Part shown: in pieces, positions 55,573-64,000 of the stretch
Layout of the letters: every line of letters begins with the position of its first letter
Numbering within the stretch: position 1 is the stretch's first letter
Assembly: GCF_002741985.1 (NCBI RefSeq)
Contig: NZ_APHW01000022.1
Span: forward strand, 248,001-312,000
Source of the DNA: Vibrio rotiferianus CAIM 577 = LMG 21460
GTDB lineage: Bacteria > Pseudomonadota > Gammaproteobacteria > Enterobacterales > Vibrionaceae
DNA length: 64,000 nt
Direction of reading: 5' to 3'
Translations under genes and position numbers: made by a program
The notes under the pieces: generated by a model
Database searches by the model: none
What the model saw: only the letters and a program-made list of their open reading frames with translations
Told to the model about the DNA's origin: nothing

Positions 55573-55692
55573 GAAACTGATCTTCTTTGATGTCTGGTAG
55601 CTTGTTTGAAATTTAAACAAGCCTTATTCGATTCAATATTGCGCGGTATTCTCGCTTATTATTGCTTTAGGGGCAACTTTCCTCTGACGAGT

Positions 55693-56768
55693 TCAGAGAG
55701 ATGTCGGCTGATTGACCTTATCCTTCCATGCTAACTCACCTAGCGGCGCGACTCTGTTGGCAGATATGACTACCTGATCTCTTCCATTTTGCTTCGCATC
55801 ATACAATGCAATGTCTGCACGCTTTACCCACATATCCGGAGTATCTTCAGCAATCAAACACTCTGACATACCCACACTAAGAGAGACCTGAGCATGACGT
55901 GGATAGTGTTTCGTTCTTACTTTCTCGCAGATGCTGTTCATCATGATGTGAGCACTTTGCATAGAAAGCCCTTCAAACAACAGTAAAAACTCATCTCCCC
56001 CCCCAATCGGAATAACAGATCATACTCGCGGGAGTTTTGATTTAGGATTTTGACAACCTCTGTAATCACTTCATCTCCAACGTCATGCCCATAAAGGTCA
56101 TTAACTTGCTTAAAGTGATCAATATCGATAACCGCGATTGTTGACGCTTTCTGCTTCTTTTTCTCATCAAGCGCACGATATAGAAATGCCTCTAACTGAC
56201 TCCGATTCAGCGCTCCAGTCATCGAATCTCGTGTCGAGAGGTATTTTAGGCTGTTTTGTAGCTCTACTATTTTGTGTACCGCAACATGAGCAACAACCGT
56301 GCAGCAAATCAACGCAATGATGAATCGTAGTATGATGCTCAATTCGAGCTGCTGCCAAGTGGCGACCATGCAACCTAAAATCATAAAAATATTGGTTACG
56401 AGTGCATCTTTCGTCGGGATAATAAACACCAGCGCTACGATCACAGGGAAAACCCAATAAGTGGCAATGACACCAAAAGTAGACACACTTAAGACAATAG
56501 ATAACCAGAGCAAAAATAAAGGGATGCGGTGACCAATTACTCCCACACCCAGCATAAATAGGCACGCCAACTCAACCACAAAGCTAAGCTGAAAGCTTAA
56601 TAGAACAACCCCGAGTAAGGTTTCACCAATGATAAGGTTTTTTACTCCTAGGGGAATAAATGTCGCTAATGTCACGAGCATCAAAACCTTGAGCACCACT
56701 TCACGACTAGTCTCATCAAACAACTGAGCCACAAGAGTATCGAGTTTTCTAGGATACGACTTAGTCAA
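55693..56768 (-). pseudogene. Membrane-bound diguanylate cyclase (frameshifted inside GGDEF at G8)
   Basis: This c-di-GMP synthase has an N-terminal domain of about six helices (FVVELACLFMLGVGVIG and others), then a GGDEF domain with STRDSMTGALNRSQLEAFLY and VIDIDHFKQVNDLYGHDVGD. A run of eight G at 55997-56004 disrupts the active-site loop, giving RLGGEMSFYCC instead of RLGGDEF. Six G restore GGDEFLLLFEGLSMQSAHIM and the C-terminal half (SLSVGMSE, ADIALYDAKQNGRDQVV): 357 aa. A run of nine would give GGGDEF, which would be abnormal, so six is very likely the ancestral length. As sequenced the gene cannot make an active cyclase. Confidence 0.88.
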
Positions 56769-56887
56769 CGCTCCCTCCCTACACTTTATAGATCGTGTTT
56801 CATATAATTTATAAATCTATAACTATGTTGAAGATAATGCGAACAAAAGTAGTGATAGAGAGTAAATATGTGTGAGGACGGTTTATA

Positions 56888-56912
56888 AAAGCCTTGGATG
56901 GACCAAGGCTTT
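56888..56912 (-). terminator. rimI terminator
   Basis: AAAGCCTTGG/CCAAGGCTTT with loop ATGGA, followed on the minus strand by TTTATAAA. Confidence 0.75.
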
Positions 56913-56939
56913 AGAATCAGGTGGGACAAATGCCAGCAT

Positions 56940-57395
56940 TTAGTTGAAGAAGATATAGCTCATGATTATTGCGTCTTCCTTACCATTACCAGTTTTCGCT
57001 GGGTAATAGTTATAGCGACGATCCACTTCATTAAAACCCGCTTGCTCATAAATATGGATTGCCGGGTGGTTGCTTTCACGTACCTCCAGCCAAGCACTTT
57101 CTGCTTTGGCTTGCTCGCAGTGTTCGATAAACGCATCCAGCAATTTTTGTCCTAACCCTTTGCCTTGGTGAGATGGCGAAACGGCAATGTTCAGTAGCGT
57201 CACCTCTCCAACAATATTCTGCCCATAGAAGTAGCCAACCACTTGAGAACCTTCAAGCATGACATGGTGACAAGCACCACGGCTCGTTAAATCTCGAACC
57301 AATGACTCAGCCCAAGGATGAGAATGGGCTTGTTGTTCAATTTGCCAGACTTGGTCAAGGTGCTCAGCACCCATCGGCGTAATTTCAATTGTCAC
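56940..57395 (-). CDS. rimI: Ribosomal-protein-alanine N-acetyltransferase RimI
   Basis: RimI acetylates the N-terminal alanine of ribosomal protein S18. The 151-aa GNAT protein has the acetyl-CoA motif NIAVSPSHQGKGLGQKLLDAF, then WLEVRESNHPAIHIYEQAGF. The holD-rimI order matches E. coli, with a 12-nt gap. Confidence 0.93.
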   Translation of the reverse strand: MTIEITPMGAEHLDQVWQIEQQAHSHPWAESLVRDLTSRGACHHVMLEGSQVVGYFYGQNIVGEVTLLNIAVSPSHQGKGLGQKLLDAFIEHCEQAKAESAWLEVRESNHPAIHIYEQAGFNEVDRRYNYYPAKTGNGKEDAIIMSYIFFN

Positions 57396-57407
57396 GCGTT
57401 AGCTCCG

Positions 57408-57806
57408 TTAAGAGTACGAACAGATTTGTTGCCACAATGCGCGGCGTTGTTCGTTGTTGCCATCAATATCTTGTAATAGCGGTGAAGTCAGTTGCTTGGC
57501 ATTGATGCTCACATCAGCCTCACAACCCGCAAACCATACCCACTCTAGCTGATGTTCACCTAAAGAAGATAAGCCTTCTGGCTCAATGTGCATTGCGTCA
57601 TTGAGTGTGAGCTTAATGCTCTTCAATACACGCTCAAACATCAAAGCGGTCTCATTTTTTGGACACATTGGCGATACCAATAAGAGTTTACATGAACTTT
57701 GCAAATCTAATAATGGTGCTTGATAGCCTTCTAGCCTTTCTGGATGACTCAGCTCCCATGTGCTGATCCCCATCTCGTGTAAATACTGTTTCTCGTTAAT
57801 TGACAT
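57408..57806 (-). CDS. holD: DNA polymerase III psi subunit HolD
   Basis: HolD bridges the clamp loader to SSB through chi. The 132-aa protein is poorly conserved but shows the N-terminal EKQYLHEMGISTWEL (chi-binding region) and the C-terminal RRALWQQICSYS seen in E. coli HolD. It is coupled to rimI. Confidence 0.85.
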   Translation of the reverse strand: MSINEKQYLHEMGISTWELSHPERLEGYQAPLLDLQSSCKLLLVSPMCPKNETALMFERVLKSIKLTLNDAMHIEPEGLSSLGEHQLEWVWFAGCEADVSINAKQLTSPLLQDIDGNNEQRRALWQQICSYS

Positions 57807-57869
57807 CTTTTGTCACCTATTTGAACGAGGCAATCCTATCAAAATTTCGCATTTAAAGTCAGAGGTGTT

Positions 57870-58322
57870 ATGAAGCTTTTCCAATCACTCGCAATCACAT
57901 TACTTATCGCCACCACCAGCTTCACTACTTTTGCTAAGGATAACAATGATGGTTGGGAGCTTATCGCCGAAAAGACCGTAAACTTCCAAACCGAAACCGA
58001 CACCGTTGAACCCAATGGTCTGTTTAAAAACCGTCAGTTCAGCAAAATTAAGATCAAATGTACTCAAGGCACCATGAGTATTAAAAACATGAAAGTCACC
58101 ATGACCGATGGCAGCGAGAAAAAGTTGAAAACCATGGTCGGTACACTAACGAAAGGTATGTCGACTCGAGCTTGGACACTGCCTGGTTCAGAAAACGCTA
58201 AATTCAAACGTCTAGATATGGAATACAAGAGCTGGGGCAACATGACTCTCAATGCTGCGGGCATGAGCAAAAAAGCCAAAATAGAGGTTTGGGGTAAAAA
58301 GCGCGTTCAAGAACAGGGTTAA
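57870..58322 (+). CDS. Secreted protein, DUF2541-like
   Basis: This 150-aa protein has a signal peptide (MKLFQSLAITLLIATTSFTT, likely cleavage after TFA). A beta-rich basic domain follows with two central cysteine-free strands and a repeated lysine pattern (FSKIKIKCTQGTMSIKNMKV, KFKRLDMEYKSWG). It resembles DUF2541/YaaI-type periplasmic proteins, but I am not certain. Function is unknown; it stands alone with its own terminator. Confidence 0.6.
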   Translation: MKLFQSLAITLLIATTSFTTFAKDNNDGWELIAEKTVNFQTETDTVEPNGLFKNRQFSKIKIKCTQGTMSIKNMKVTMTDGSEKKLKTMVGTLTKGMSTRAWTLPGSENAKFKRLDMEYKSWGNMTLNAAGMSKKAKIEVWGKKRVQEQG

Positions 58323-58349
58323 TCTACTCTTCCTATCTACTTATTAAAA

Positions 58350-58377
58350 CAAAGCCCGCTTTTTATAGCGGGCTTTG
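58350..58377. terminator. Bidirectional terminator before yhbS
   Basis: CAAAGCCCGCT/AGCGGGCTTTG with loop TTTTAT; perfect 11-bp stem. T-tracts are short on both sides. Confidence 0.75.
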
Positions 58378-58394
58378 TCGTTGAATATTAGCGA

Positions 58395-58898
58395 TTATAG
58401 CTCAGAGAACTCTGGAGAATAATCGATGCGACCAGAACGTCCATCACATTGACCTTCTACCAGCTCAGCTACGCGAAATGCACCTTGTGGTACTTCCCAC
58501 GCACAATCGAAGCCCATATCTTCGCTAGCTGTAAAGCCTTGACGCCCGTAGTAAGCTGGATCGCCCAACACCACACACACTGGGTAACCAAAATCACGCA
58601 GTGAATCAAAGCCTTCTTTGATCAACTCGGCTGCAATGCCTTGGCGACGGTAATCTTCATGCACAGCCAAAGGCGCAAGACCTTGCCACGACAAATCTTC
58701 ACCATTCAACGTCACTGGGCTAAACAGCGCGTGACCAACCACTTCACCTTCATCGGTACATGCCACCAAAGATAACGTGAGCTTGCCGTTTTCACGCAAA
58801 CGCATCACTAAATTAGCCTCTGCATCCGTTGGGAAGGCGTGTTTCAATAAACGGTCAATAGTGAGAATGTCCGCTGGGGCTTCAGTTCGAATAAGCAT
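58395..58898 (-). CDS. yhbS: GNAT acetyltransferase YhbS
   Basis: This 167-aa GNAT protein has the same length as E. coli YhbS and matches it at MLIR, the acetyl-CoA loop LAVHEDYRRQGIAAELIKEG and VVLGDPAYYGRQGF. Its substrate is not established. It overlaps ubiT by 17 nt, so the two are cotranscribed, the order found in E. coli (yhbT-yhbS). Confidence 0.88.
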   Translation of the reverse strand: MLIRTEAPADILTIDRLLKHAFPTDAEANLVMRLRENGKLTLSLVACTDEGEVVGHALFSPVTLNGEDLSWQGLAPLAVHEDYRRQGIAAELIKEGFDSLRDFGYPVCVVLGDPAYYGRQGFTASEDMGFDCAWEVPQGAFRVAELVEGQCDGRSGRIDYSPEFSEL

Positions 58899-59409
58899 TC
58901 GCTACTCCAGTTTCTTGTTCTGGTTCTTGAACCCCTTTCTGAACAAAGTCCGCCAATTGGTTCAGTGCCACTTGCATCGCTTTTGGCAGCTGCTCTAAAT
59001 CGACACTATCCATCAGGTTCTTAACTTCTAAGCCAAGTTCAGTGTCGCCCTCAATAGACAGACGACGTTGGAAGAACAGTGTATCAGGGTCTTCTTTGCG
59101 GCCAGCAATCAGGACTAAGTCGTTAAGGTTGCCGCTAAAACTCACATCTTCCTGAACTGGTTTCTCTGCCACCAGCAATTTTTCATCTTGATAGCTGATG
59201 TACCATGCTAAGTTCAAGTCTTTAATCGCAACTTTCAGCCACTTATCTTCAAGGAACTCAAAATCGCCATCTTCTAGAGCTTCTTTGAATACCATTTTCA
59301 AACCTTCTAATAAGGCTTTTTTCTGAACAGTTTGTGGCAATAACTGGACTGGAGATCGCAAAATTGATGCTGCGTTCTTTACTAGTTGACTGCGAATCTT
59401 GTTTAACAC
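58882..59409 (-). CDS. ubiT: Ubiquinone biosynthesis accessory factor UbiT (SCP2 domain)
   Basis: UbiT carries an SCP2 lipid-binding domain and is needed for oxygen-independent ubiquinone synthesis together with UbiU and UbiV. The 175-aa protein shows the SCP2 core (WYISYQDEKLLVAEKPVQED, NDLVLIAGRKEDPDTLFFQR, LSIEGDTELGLEVKNLMDSV). ubiU and ubiV lie 2.5 kb away in the opposite direction, past a GGDEF-EAL gene. Confidence 0.88.
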   Translation of the reverse strand: MLNKIRSQLVKNAASILRSPVQLLPQTVQKKALLEGLKMVFKEALEDGDFEFLEDKWLKVAIKDLNLAWYISYQDEKLLVAEKPVQEDVSFSGNLNDLVLIAGRKEDPDTLFFQRRLSIEGDTELGLEVKNLMDSVDLEQLPKAMQVALNQLADFVQKGVQEPEQETGVANAYSN

Positions 59410-59673
59410 GCTAATTATCCGTTACTTTGTCATGAGAATGCTTATATTAAGCGATAGAGTAATACCTATACCTGTTATGCATCAATAAAAATTGTTTGTT
59501 TGCTTCATAAGCAGTTTTATGGCGAAGCCATCTTTTTTTGAACTTACGTAGAGATTTGAAGCACTCACATTGATAAACCTTTAATAACGGGATATTCAAA
59601 GTTATAGTTATCAAAACAGCGTTTTTATTACACGGAAGAATAATCAGGCTCTTTGGAGATCGGTAACCCCATA

Positions 59674-61710
59674 ATGCCTTCGCAGCACCTAAAACATTGG
59701 TTTGTAAAGCTCACCTCAAATAGTCCTTTTTTCTTTGCCATCTTAGATAACGAGTATCGTTATCGAATGGTAAGTGAGCGCTATTGCGATATTACAGGTT
59801 TAGAACACGATGATGTTGTCGGTCTTACCGACGAACAAGTATTGGGTGAACAGTTTTATCATAAACTTCAGCCATACTATCAGCGTGCCTTTAGCGGAGA
59901 GCACATTGAGGCAGAAATTACGCTCGATGAAACTGACTTAGAAACCAGCCTTCATTTCAGTATTTCTCCAATTATTGAAGACAAACAAACTCGATTTGTT
60001 GTTTTTCATGCCATCGATACCTCTGAAAAACAAATCCTTGTTCGCTCTCTTGAAGAGTCCGAAACAAAGTTTAGTAAGCTGACTCAGTTATTACCCGACG
60101 GCTTATTGCTGGTTGAAGATGACATCATCATCTCTGCAAACCCTGCCTCAGCACGATTGCTTGGCTTGAACTCACCACATGAATTACTTGGCGAAGAGCT
60201 CTCTAGGCTGTTTATCGATGAGAACAGTAAGAAAGTATTCAGTCATAAACTCAGTTCATTATTATCGGAAAAGCCGTTTATTTGCCTGACTAGTGCTCGC
60301 TGTGGCTTTGAACGTAAAGTTCAACTCAATGCTGATGTCACCGCTATTCTTGGTAGTGAATCTCAAATCATCTTGATTCAAGATGCGGATGACACACCAA
60401 AAAATTTATCGAATAGTACTGAAGACGCACATATCGATTCACTGACTAAACTTTATAACCGATTTGGCTTTACCAAGCGTTTAGAGCAGTTAATCAGAAG
60501 CCAAACACCACTCTTGGTCTTCTATCTTGATATCGACAACTTCAAAAACATCAATGACTCACTTGGTCATCATATTGGCGATAAAGTCATCCAAGAAGTT
60601 TCAGCCCGACTAAAACGTTTATTACCTAACCAAGCTATCATTGGCCACTTAGGTGGTGACGAGTTTGGCATCATCCTTCCTGAGCCTGAAAACTCAAGAA
60701 TGGCGGAGATTATCTCTGATCGTATTATTTCCCTGATCAACCAACCTTTCGATCTGCATCACTTTAGTAAACGCCTCGCGTGTTCTATCGGTAGTGTTCG
60801 TTATCCAGAAGATGGTCAAGACGCGCGTATTCTGCTGCAAAACGCAGACACCGCTATGTACGAAGCAAAAGATCGCGGCCGTAACCGTCTGATTAAATTC
60901 AACGACCAGATGAACAAAGAAGCACGCATGCGTTTGTGGTTAGAGATCGAGCTACAAAAAGCGTTGCAGCAAAACGGTTTGGAAGTATGGTACCAGCCAA
61001 AAGTTAACGCGCGTGACTTCAGCATTAACGGCGCAGAAGCACTCGTACGTTGGAAGCACCCAGTCGAAGGCTACATTAGTCCAGGGGCATTTATCCCTGT
61101 AGCAGAGCGCGCAGGCTTGATTGAACACCTTGGTCGTGTGGTAATGCGTGATGTATTTAACACAGTAAAACGCTGGAAACTGCAAGGTATCTTACCGGGC
61201 CGCGTGGCCATCAACCTCTCTCCAGAGCAATTTGGTAACCCGCAACTGATCGATTACATGGAAAAGCTACTACGCACCACAGAACTCGATCCAAGCTGTA
61301 TTACCTTTGAGCTGACAGAAAGTGCGGTAATGAGCGACAGCGAACACACGGTACAAATGCTTAATGCGATCAAAAAACTTGGCTTTGCGTTGTCCATCGA
61401 TGACTTCGGTACTGGTTACTCTTCCCTTTCCTACCTAGCCCGCTTTCCGATCGATGAACTAAAAATCGACCGTGCGTTTATCAACGACATCGATACACTA
61501 CCGAAACAGGTGACGGTGATTGAGAACATCATCAATCTTGGTAAATCATTAGATTTGACCGTTGTTGCCGAAGGCGTAGAAACCCATCAGCAAGCAACAC
61601 TACTATCGAACCTGCAATGTAACTCGATTCAAGGCTTCCATTTCTACCGCCCTCAACCTAAACACGAAGTTGAAGAGTTGTTTGCACAAAACCGCCGTCA
61701 TAAGAACTGA
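59674..61710 (+). CDS. PAS-PAS-GGDEF-EAL protein, RocS/ScrG-like
   Basis: This 678-aa cytosolic c-di-GMP enzyme has two N-terminal PAS domains (about 10-125 and 130-245: FFFAILDNEYRYRMV; GLLLVEDDIIISANPASARL), a GGDEF domain with intact HLGGDEFGIIL and a full EAL domain (EALVRWKHP, LTESAVM, DDFGTGYSSLSYL, VVAEGVET). Both active sites are complete. EAL residues suggest phosphodiesterase activity. The position between ubiT and ubiU is that of V. cholerae rocS (VC0653 as I recall) and V. parahaemolyticus scrG, which control biofilm and swarming. ATG 59674 is chosen; TTG 59653 is an alternative. Confidence 0.85.
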   Translation: MPSQHLKHWFVKLTSNSPFFFAILDNEYRYRMVSERYCDITGLEHDDVVGLTDEQVLGEQFYHKLQPYYQRAFSGEHIEAEITLDETDLETSLHFSISPIIEDKQTRFVVFHAIDTSEKQILVRSLEESETKFSKLTQLLPDGLLLVEDDIIISANPASARLLGLNSPHELLGEELSRLFIDENSKKVFSHKLSSLLSEKPFICLTSARCGFERKVQLNADVTAILGSESQIILIQDADDTPKNLSNSTEDAHIDSLTKLYNRFGFTKRLEQLIRSQTPLLVFYLDIDNFKNINDSLGHHIGDKVIQEVSARLKRLLPNQAIIGHLGGDEFGIILPEPENSRMAEIISDRIISLINQPFDLHHFSKRLACSIGSVRYPEDGQDARILLQNADTAMYEAKDRGRNRLIKFNDQMNKEARMRLWLEIELQKALQQNGLEVWYQPKVNARDFSINGAEALVRWKHPVEGYISPGAFIPVAERAGLIEHLGRVVMRDVFNTVKRWKLQGILPGRVAINLSPEQFGNPQLIDYMEKLLRTTELDPSCITFELTESAVMSDSEHTVQMLNAIKKLGFALSIDDFGTGYSSLSYLARFPIDELKIDRAFINDIDTLPKQVTVIENIINLGKSLDLTVVAEGVETHQQATLLSNLQCNSIQGFHFYRPQPKHEVEELFAQNRRHKN

Positions 61711-61730
61711 TCTCAACTACAGCAAAATCT

Positions 61731-61765
61731 GAGATTTACCCCCTTACTCTCAAGGGGTAAATCTC
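61731..61765 (+). terminator. Hairpin after the GGDEF-EAL gene
   Basis: GAGATTTACCCC/GGGGTAAATCTC is a perfect 12-bp stem with an 11-nt loop; the following AACTTTATT is only mildly T-rich. Confidence 0.6.
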
Positions 61766-61860
61766 AACTTTATTGAGCTAAACCTAACTTAGGTCAATTT
61801 CGCTATTCATAATTCTTCATAAAATGCGGGCACCTTTTTATTCTCTATGATTGTGAGCAT

Positions 61861-62874
61861 ATGGAACTCTTGTGTCCTGCGGGTAACTTGCCTGCGCTAA
61901 AAACCGCGATTGATTGCGGTGCAGACGCCGTATACATCGGCTTTAAAGACGATACCAACGCTCGTCACTTTGCTGGCCTGAACTTCAACGGCAAGAAGCT
62001 TGAAAAAGCGGTGCAGTACGTTCATGACCGCAACAAAAAGATCCACGTTGCGCTAAACACCTTTGCCCATCCAAATGGTTTCGACCGTTGGACAAATGCG
62101 GTCGACAATGCAGCGGCACTGGGCGTGGACGCGCTGATCGTGGCTGACATTGCGGTACTTGAGTACGCTGCTCGCAAATACCCTGAGCTAGAACTGCACC
62201 TGTCAGTACAGGCTTCAGCAACCAACGTTGCAGCCGTTGATTTCTACAAACAAAACTTCAACGTAAAACGCGTAGTACTGCCTCGCGTACTGTCTATCCA
62301 TCAGGTAAAACAGCTTTCTCGCAATATCACCAGTGATGTCGAGCTAGAAGTCTTTGCTTTCGGTAGCCTATGCATCATGTCGGAAGGTCGTTGCTACCTA
62401 TCGTCTTACATGACTGGCGAATCACCAAACACCGTTGGCGCGTGCTCTCCGGCGAAATACGTTCGCTGGCAAGAAACAGAAAATGGTCTGGAATCTCGTC
62501 TTAACGATATCCTGATCGATCGCTACAGCGCAGGTGAAAACGCGGGCTACCCAACCTTATGTAAAGGTCGTTTTGAAGCTGAAATCGAAGGCGAGAAAAA
62601 ACGCTACCACGCACTGGAAGAGCCAACCAGTTTGAACACCCTGTCTATGCTGCCAGAACTGTTTGCTGCGAATGTCGCTTCAGTAAAAATTGAAGGTCGC
62701 CAGCGTAGCCCTGCGTACGTAGAACAAGTAACGCGCACATGGCGTGCTGCGATTGATCGCTACCAAGCAAACCCAGAAGCTTACCAAGTAGAAGCGGCTT
62801 GGGATTCAGCGTTGGCAAACGTGTCTGAAGGTACGCAAACCACACTTGGTGCTTACCACCGTAAATGGCAGTAG
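61861..62874 (+). CDS. ubiU: Ubiquinone biosynthesis hydroxylase subunit UbiU (U32 family)
   Basis: UbiU forms a heterodimer with UbiV and, with a [4Fe-4S] cluster and prephenate, hydroxylates the ubiquinone ring without oxygen. The 337-aa U32-family protein starts [20 protein letters not shown]. The cluster cysteines lie in [31 protein letters not shown] and [12 protein letters not shown]. It is translated in an operon with ubiV, whose start lies 9 nt after its stop. No clear FNR palindrome was seen in the 150 bp upstream. Confidence 0.92.
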   Translation: MELLCPAGNLPALKTAIDCGADAVYIGFKDDTNARHFAGLNFNGKKLEKAVQYVHDRNKKIHVALNTFAHPNGFDRWTNAVDNAAALGVDALIVADIAVLEYAARKYPELELHLSVQASATNVAAVDFYKQNFNVKRVVLPRVLSIHQVKQLSRNITSDVELEVFAFGSLCIMSEGRCYLSSYMTGESPNTVGACSPAKYVRWQETENGLESRLNDILIDRYSAGENAGYPTLCKGRFEAEIEGEKKRYHALEEPTSLNTLSMLPELFAANVASVKIEGRQRSPAYVEQVTRTWRAAIDRYQANPEAYQVEAAWDSALANVSEGTQTTLGAYHRKWQ

Positions 62875-62882
62875 AGGTTAAG

Positions 62883-63773
62883 ATGGATAACTCAATGAAA
62901 TACGCGCTTGGTCCACTGTTGTACTTCTGGCCAAAGCAAGATGTTGAAGCGTTTTACGAACAAGCGAAATCAAGCTCTGCGGACATCATCTACCTTGGTG
63001 AAACCGTATGTTCGAAACGTCGTGAAATGAAGCCTGCACATTGGTTCGATATCGCGAAAGAACTCTCTGCATCTGGCAAACAAGTCATGCTATCAACGAT
63101 GGCACTATTAGAAGCACCAAGTGAAGTGAACATCATGAAGAAGTACATCGACAACGGTGACTTCGCGATTGAAGCCAACGACGTGTCCGCGGTTCAACTG
63201 GCTTCTGAGCATAAAGTGCCTTTCGTCGTTGGCCCTGCGGTTAACACTTACAATGCGCACACGCTTAACTTGTTCCTAAAACAAGGCATGATCCGCTGGT
63301 GTATGCCTGTAGAGCTATCTCGTGAATGGCTCAGTAATACGCTGGTTCAATGTGATGAGCTTGGTATTCGCAATAAGTTTGAAGTAGAAGTATTCAGCCA
63401 CGGTTATCTACCATTGGCTTACTCGGCACGCTGCTTTACCGCTCGCGCAGAAAACAAAGCTAAAGATGATTGCGAAACTTGCTGTATTAAATACCCAACA
63501 GGTATCCAAGTAAGCAGCCAAGAAGGTCAAGAAGTCTTTAACTTGAACGGCATCCAAACTCAGTCAGGTTACTGCTATAACCTGATCAACGATCTACCAA
63601 GCATGGAAGGTCTGGTTGATGTGGTTCGCCTAAGCCCACTGGGTCTCAGCACCTTCTCTGAACTGGATCAGTTCCGTTCAAACGAGAAAGGCACCAACCC
63701 TGGCAAAATCCAAGACCGCCAATGTAACGGTTACTGGCATCAACTTGCAGGTCTGGAAGTGAAGAACATCTAA
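62883..63773 (+). CDS. ubiV: Ubiquinone biosynthesis hydroxylase subunit UbiV (U32 family)
   Basis: UbiV is the partner of UbiU in anaerobic ubiquinone synthesis. The 296-aa protein has the conserved [52 protein letters not shown] with cluster cysteines CETCCIKYP, and [12 protein letters not shown] at the end. ATG 62883 ([12 protein letters not shown]) lies behind GAGGTTAAG; E. coli UbiV starts at the inner MKY, so ATG 62895 is possible too. Confidence 0.92.
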   Translation: MDNSMKYALGPLLYFWPKQDVEAFYEQAKSSSADIIYLGETVCSKRREMKPAHWFDIAKELSASGKQVMLSTMALLEAPSEVNIMKKYIDNGDFAIEANDVSAVQLASEHKVPFVVGPAVNTYNAHTLNLFLKQGMIRWCMPVELSREWLSNTLVQCDELGIRNKFEVEVFSHGYLPLAYSARCFTARAENKAKDDCETCCIKYPTGIQVSSQEGQEVFNLNGIQTQSGYCYNLINDLPSMEGLVDVVRLSPLGLSTFSELDQFRSNEKGTNPGKIQDRQCNGYWHQLAGLEVKNI

Positions 63774-63798
63774 TCCCTGCTTACGATTTCAAAGCAAT

Positions 63799-63829
63799 AA
63801 AAAAGCGAGGTACTGACCTCGCTTTTTTT
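63799..63829. terminator. ubiUV terminator (bidirectional)
   Basis: AAAAAGCGAGGT/ACCTCGCTTTTT with loop ACTG gives T-runs on both strands, serving the convergent MATE gene too. Confidence 0.95.
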
Positions 63830-63843
63830 ACATCTTTTCGTCG

Positions 63844-64000
63844 TTAAGAGACTTGAACACTCGGCTCTGCTGAGCTCTCGTTCATTAGCTTCTTAATATC
63901 ACGCCACAACATTGTCATCACCACTAAACTTAAGGCGATGTTGGACAGTGGGAATGCAATCCAAATACCCGTCACACCCAACAGCTTCGGCATAATGAAC
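63844..64000 (-). CDS. MATE-family efflux transporter, C-terminal end (partial)
   Basis: The minus-strand frame enters from beyond the right edge and stops at 63844. The readable C-terminus, FIMPKLLGVTGIWIAFPLSN followed by IALSLVVMTMLWRDIKKLMN and a short tail ending SVQVS, is typical of the last helices of MATE drug/sodium antiporters (GVTGIW motif). About 51 residues are visible. Confidence 0.65.
   Translation of the reverse strand, partial: FIMPKLLGVTGIWIAFPLSNIALSLVVMTMLWRDIKKLMNESSAEPSVQVS

Noticed and set aside
61711..61860. FNR box before ubiU
   Set aside because: TTGAT-N4-ATCAA was looked for because ubiUV is FNR-controlled in E. coli; only a poor half-match was seen.

Overview
The window is chromosomal DNA from a Vibrio, most likely of the Harveyi clade (parahaemolyticus/alginolyticus-like). 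The evidence is gene content and order: a fusA2-radA-plzC-serB-smp-deoD-deoB-deoA-deoC-nupC-yjjV-prfC-rimI-holD block typical of Vibrio chromosome 1, a Tad/Flp pilus locus, and proteins that align almost residue for residue with E. coli GalETKM, EbgRAC, YgjH, YgjI, YjjV and UbiTUV. No rRNA, tRNA, CRISPR, phage or IS element was seen.

Layout. (1) 1-2.7 kb: nnrS (nitric-oxide stress) with an NsrR-type palindrome, a gamma-glutamylcyclotransferase-like gene and a small outer-membrane barrel. (2) 2.8-18.3 kb: sugar island. ygjH and galR are divergent; the galETKM operon runs leftward from a promoter with two GalR-type operators about 101 bp apart; a stand-alone PBP2 (mrdA) paralogue follows; then ebgR and ebgA-ebgC-ygjI run rightward, with a perfect 19-bp palindrome upstream of ebgA. 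(3) 18.3-20.5 kb: a LysR regulator divergent from chromate transporter chrA. (4) 20.6-35.3 kb: a complete Tad pilus operon on the minus strand (flp, tadV, AAA+ ATPase, rcpC, rcpA, small lipoprotein, tadG, tadE, tadF, tadZ, tadA, tadB, tadC, tadD, PAP2 enzyme), with a divergent AraC-family regulator and two 15-bp direct repeats at 21-bp period upstream of flp. (5) 35.4-46.4 kb: acyl-CoA synthetase, DUF1127 gene, LysR gene, fusA2, radA, a two-PilZ protein (PlzC), serB, smp. (6) 46.5-57.8 kb: deoCABD nucleoside catabolism, nupC, a small DUF5363-like gene plus yjjV, prfC, a membrane diguanylate cyclase, rimI, holD. (7) 57.9-64 kb: a secreted protein, yhbS-ubiT, a PAS-PAS-GGDEF-EAL protein, ubiU-ubiV (O2-independent ubiquinone synthesis), and the 3' end of a MATE transporter.

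The strongest anomaly is a set of nine G/C runs, every one exactly 8 bases long and every one G on the coding strand of the local gene. Seven of them break conserved genes (nnrS, PAP2, tadG, rcpA, the Tad ATPase, yjjV, a GGDEF cyclase). Each gene is restored by a run of 6/9 or 7 bases. Two further single-base frameshifts lie in mrdA and plzC. A systematic sequencing or assembly error is the simplest explanation. True poly-G phase variation, concentrated in the Tad operon (four tracts in 3.6 kb), is the exciting alternative, and reads could settle it.
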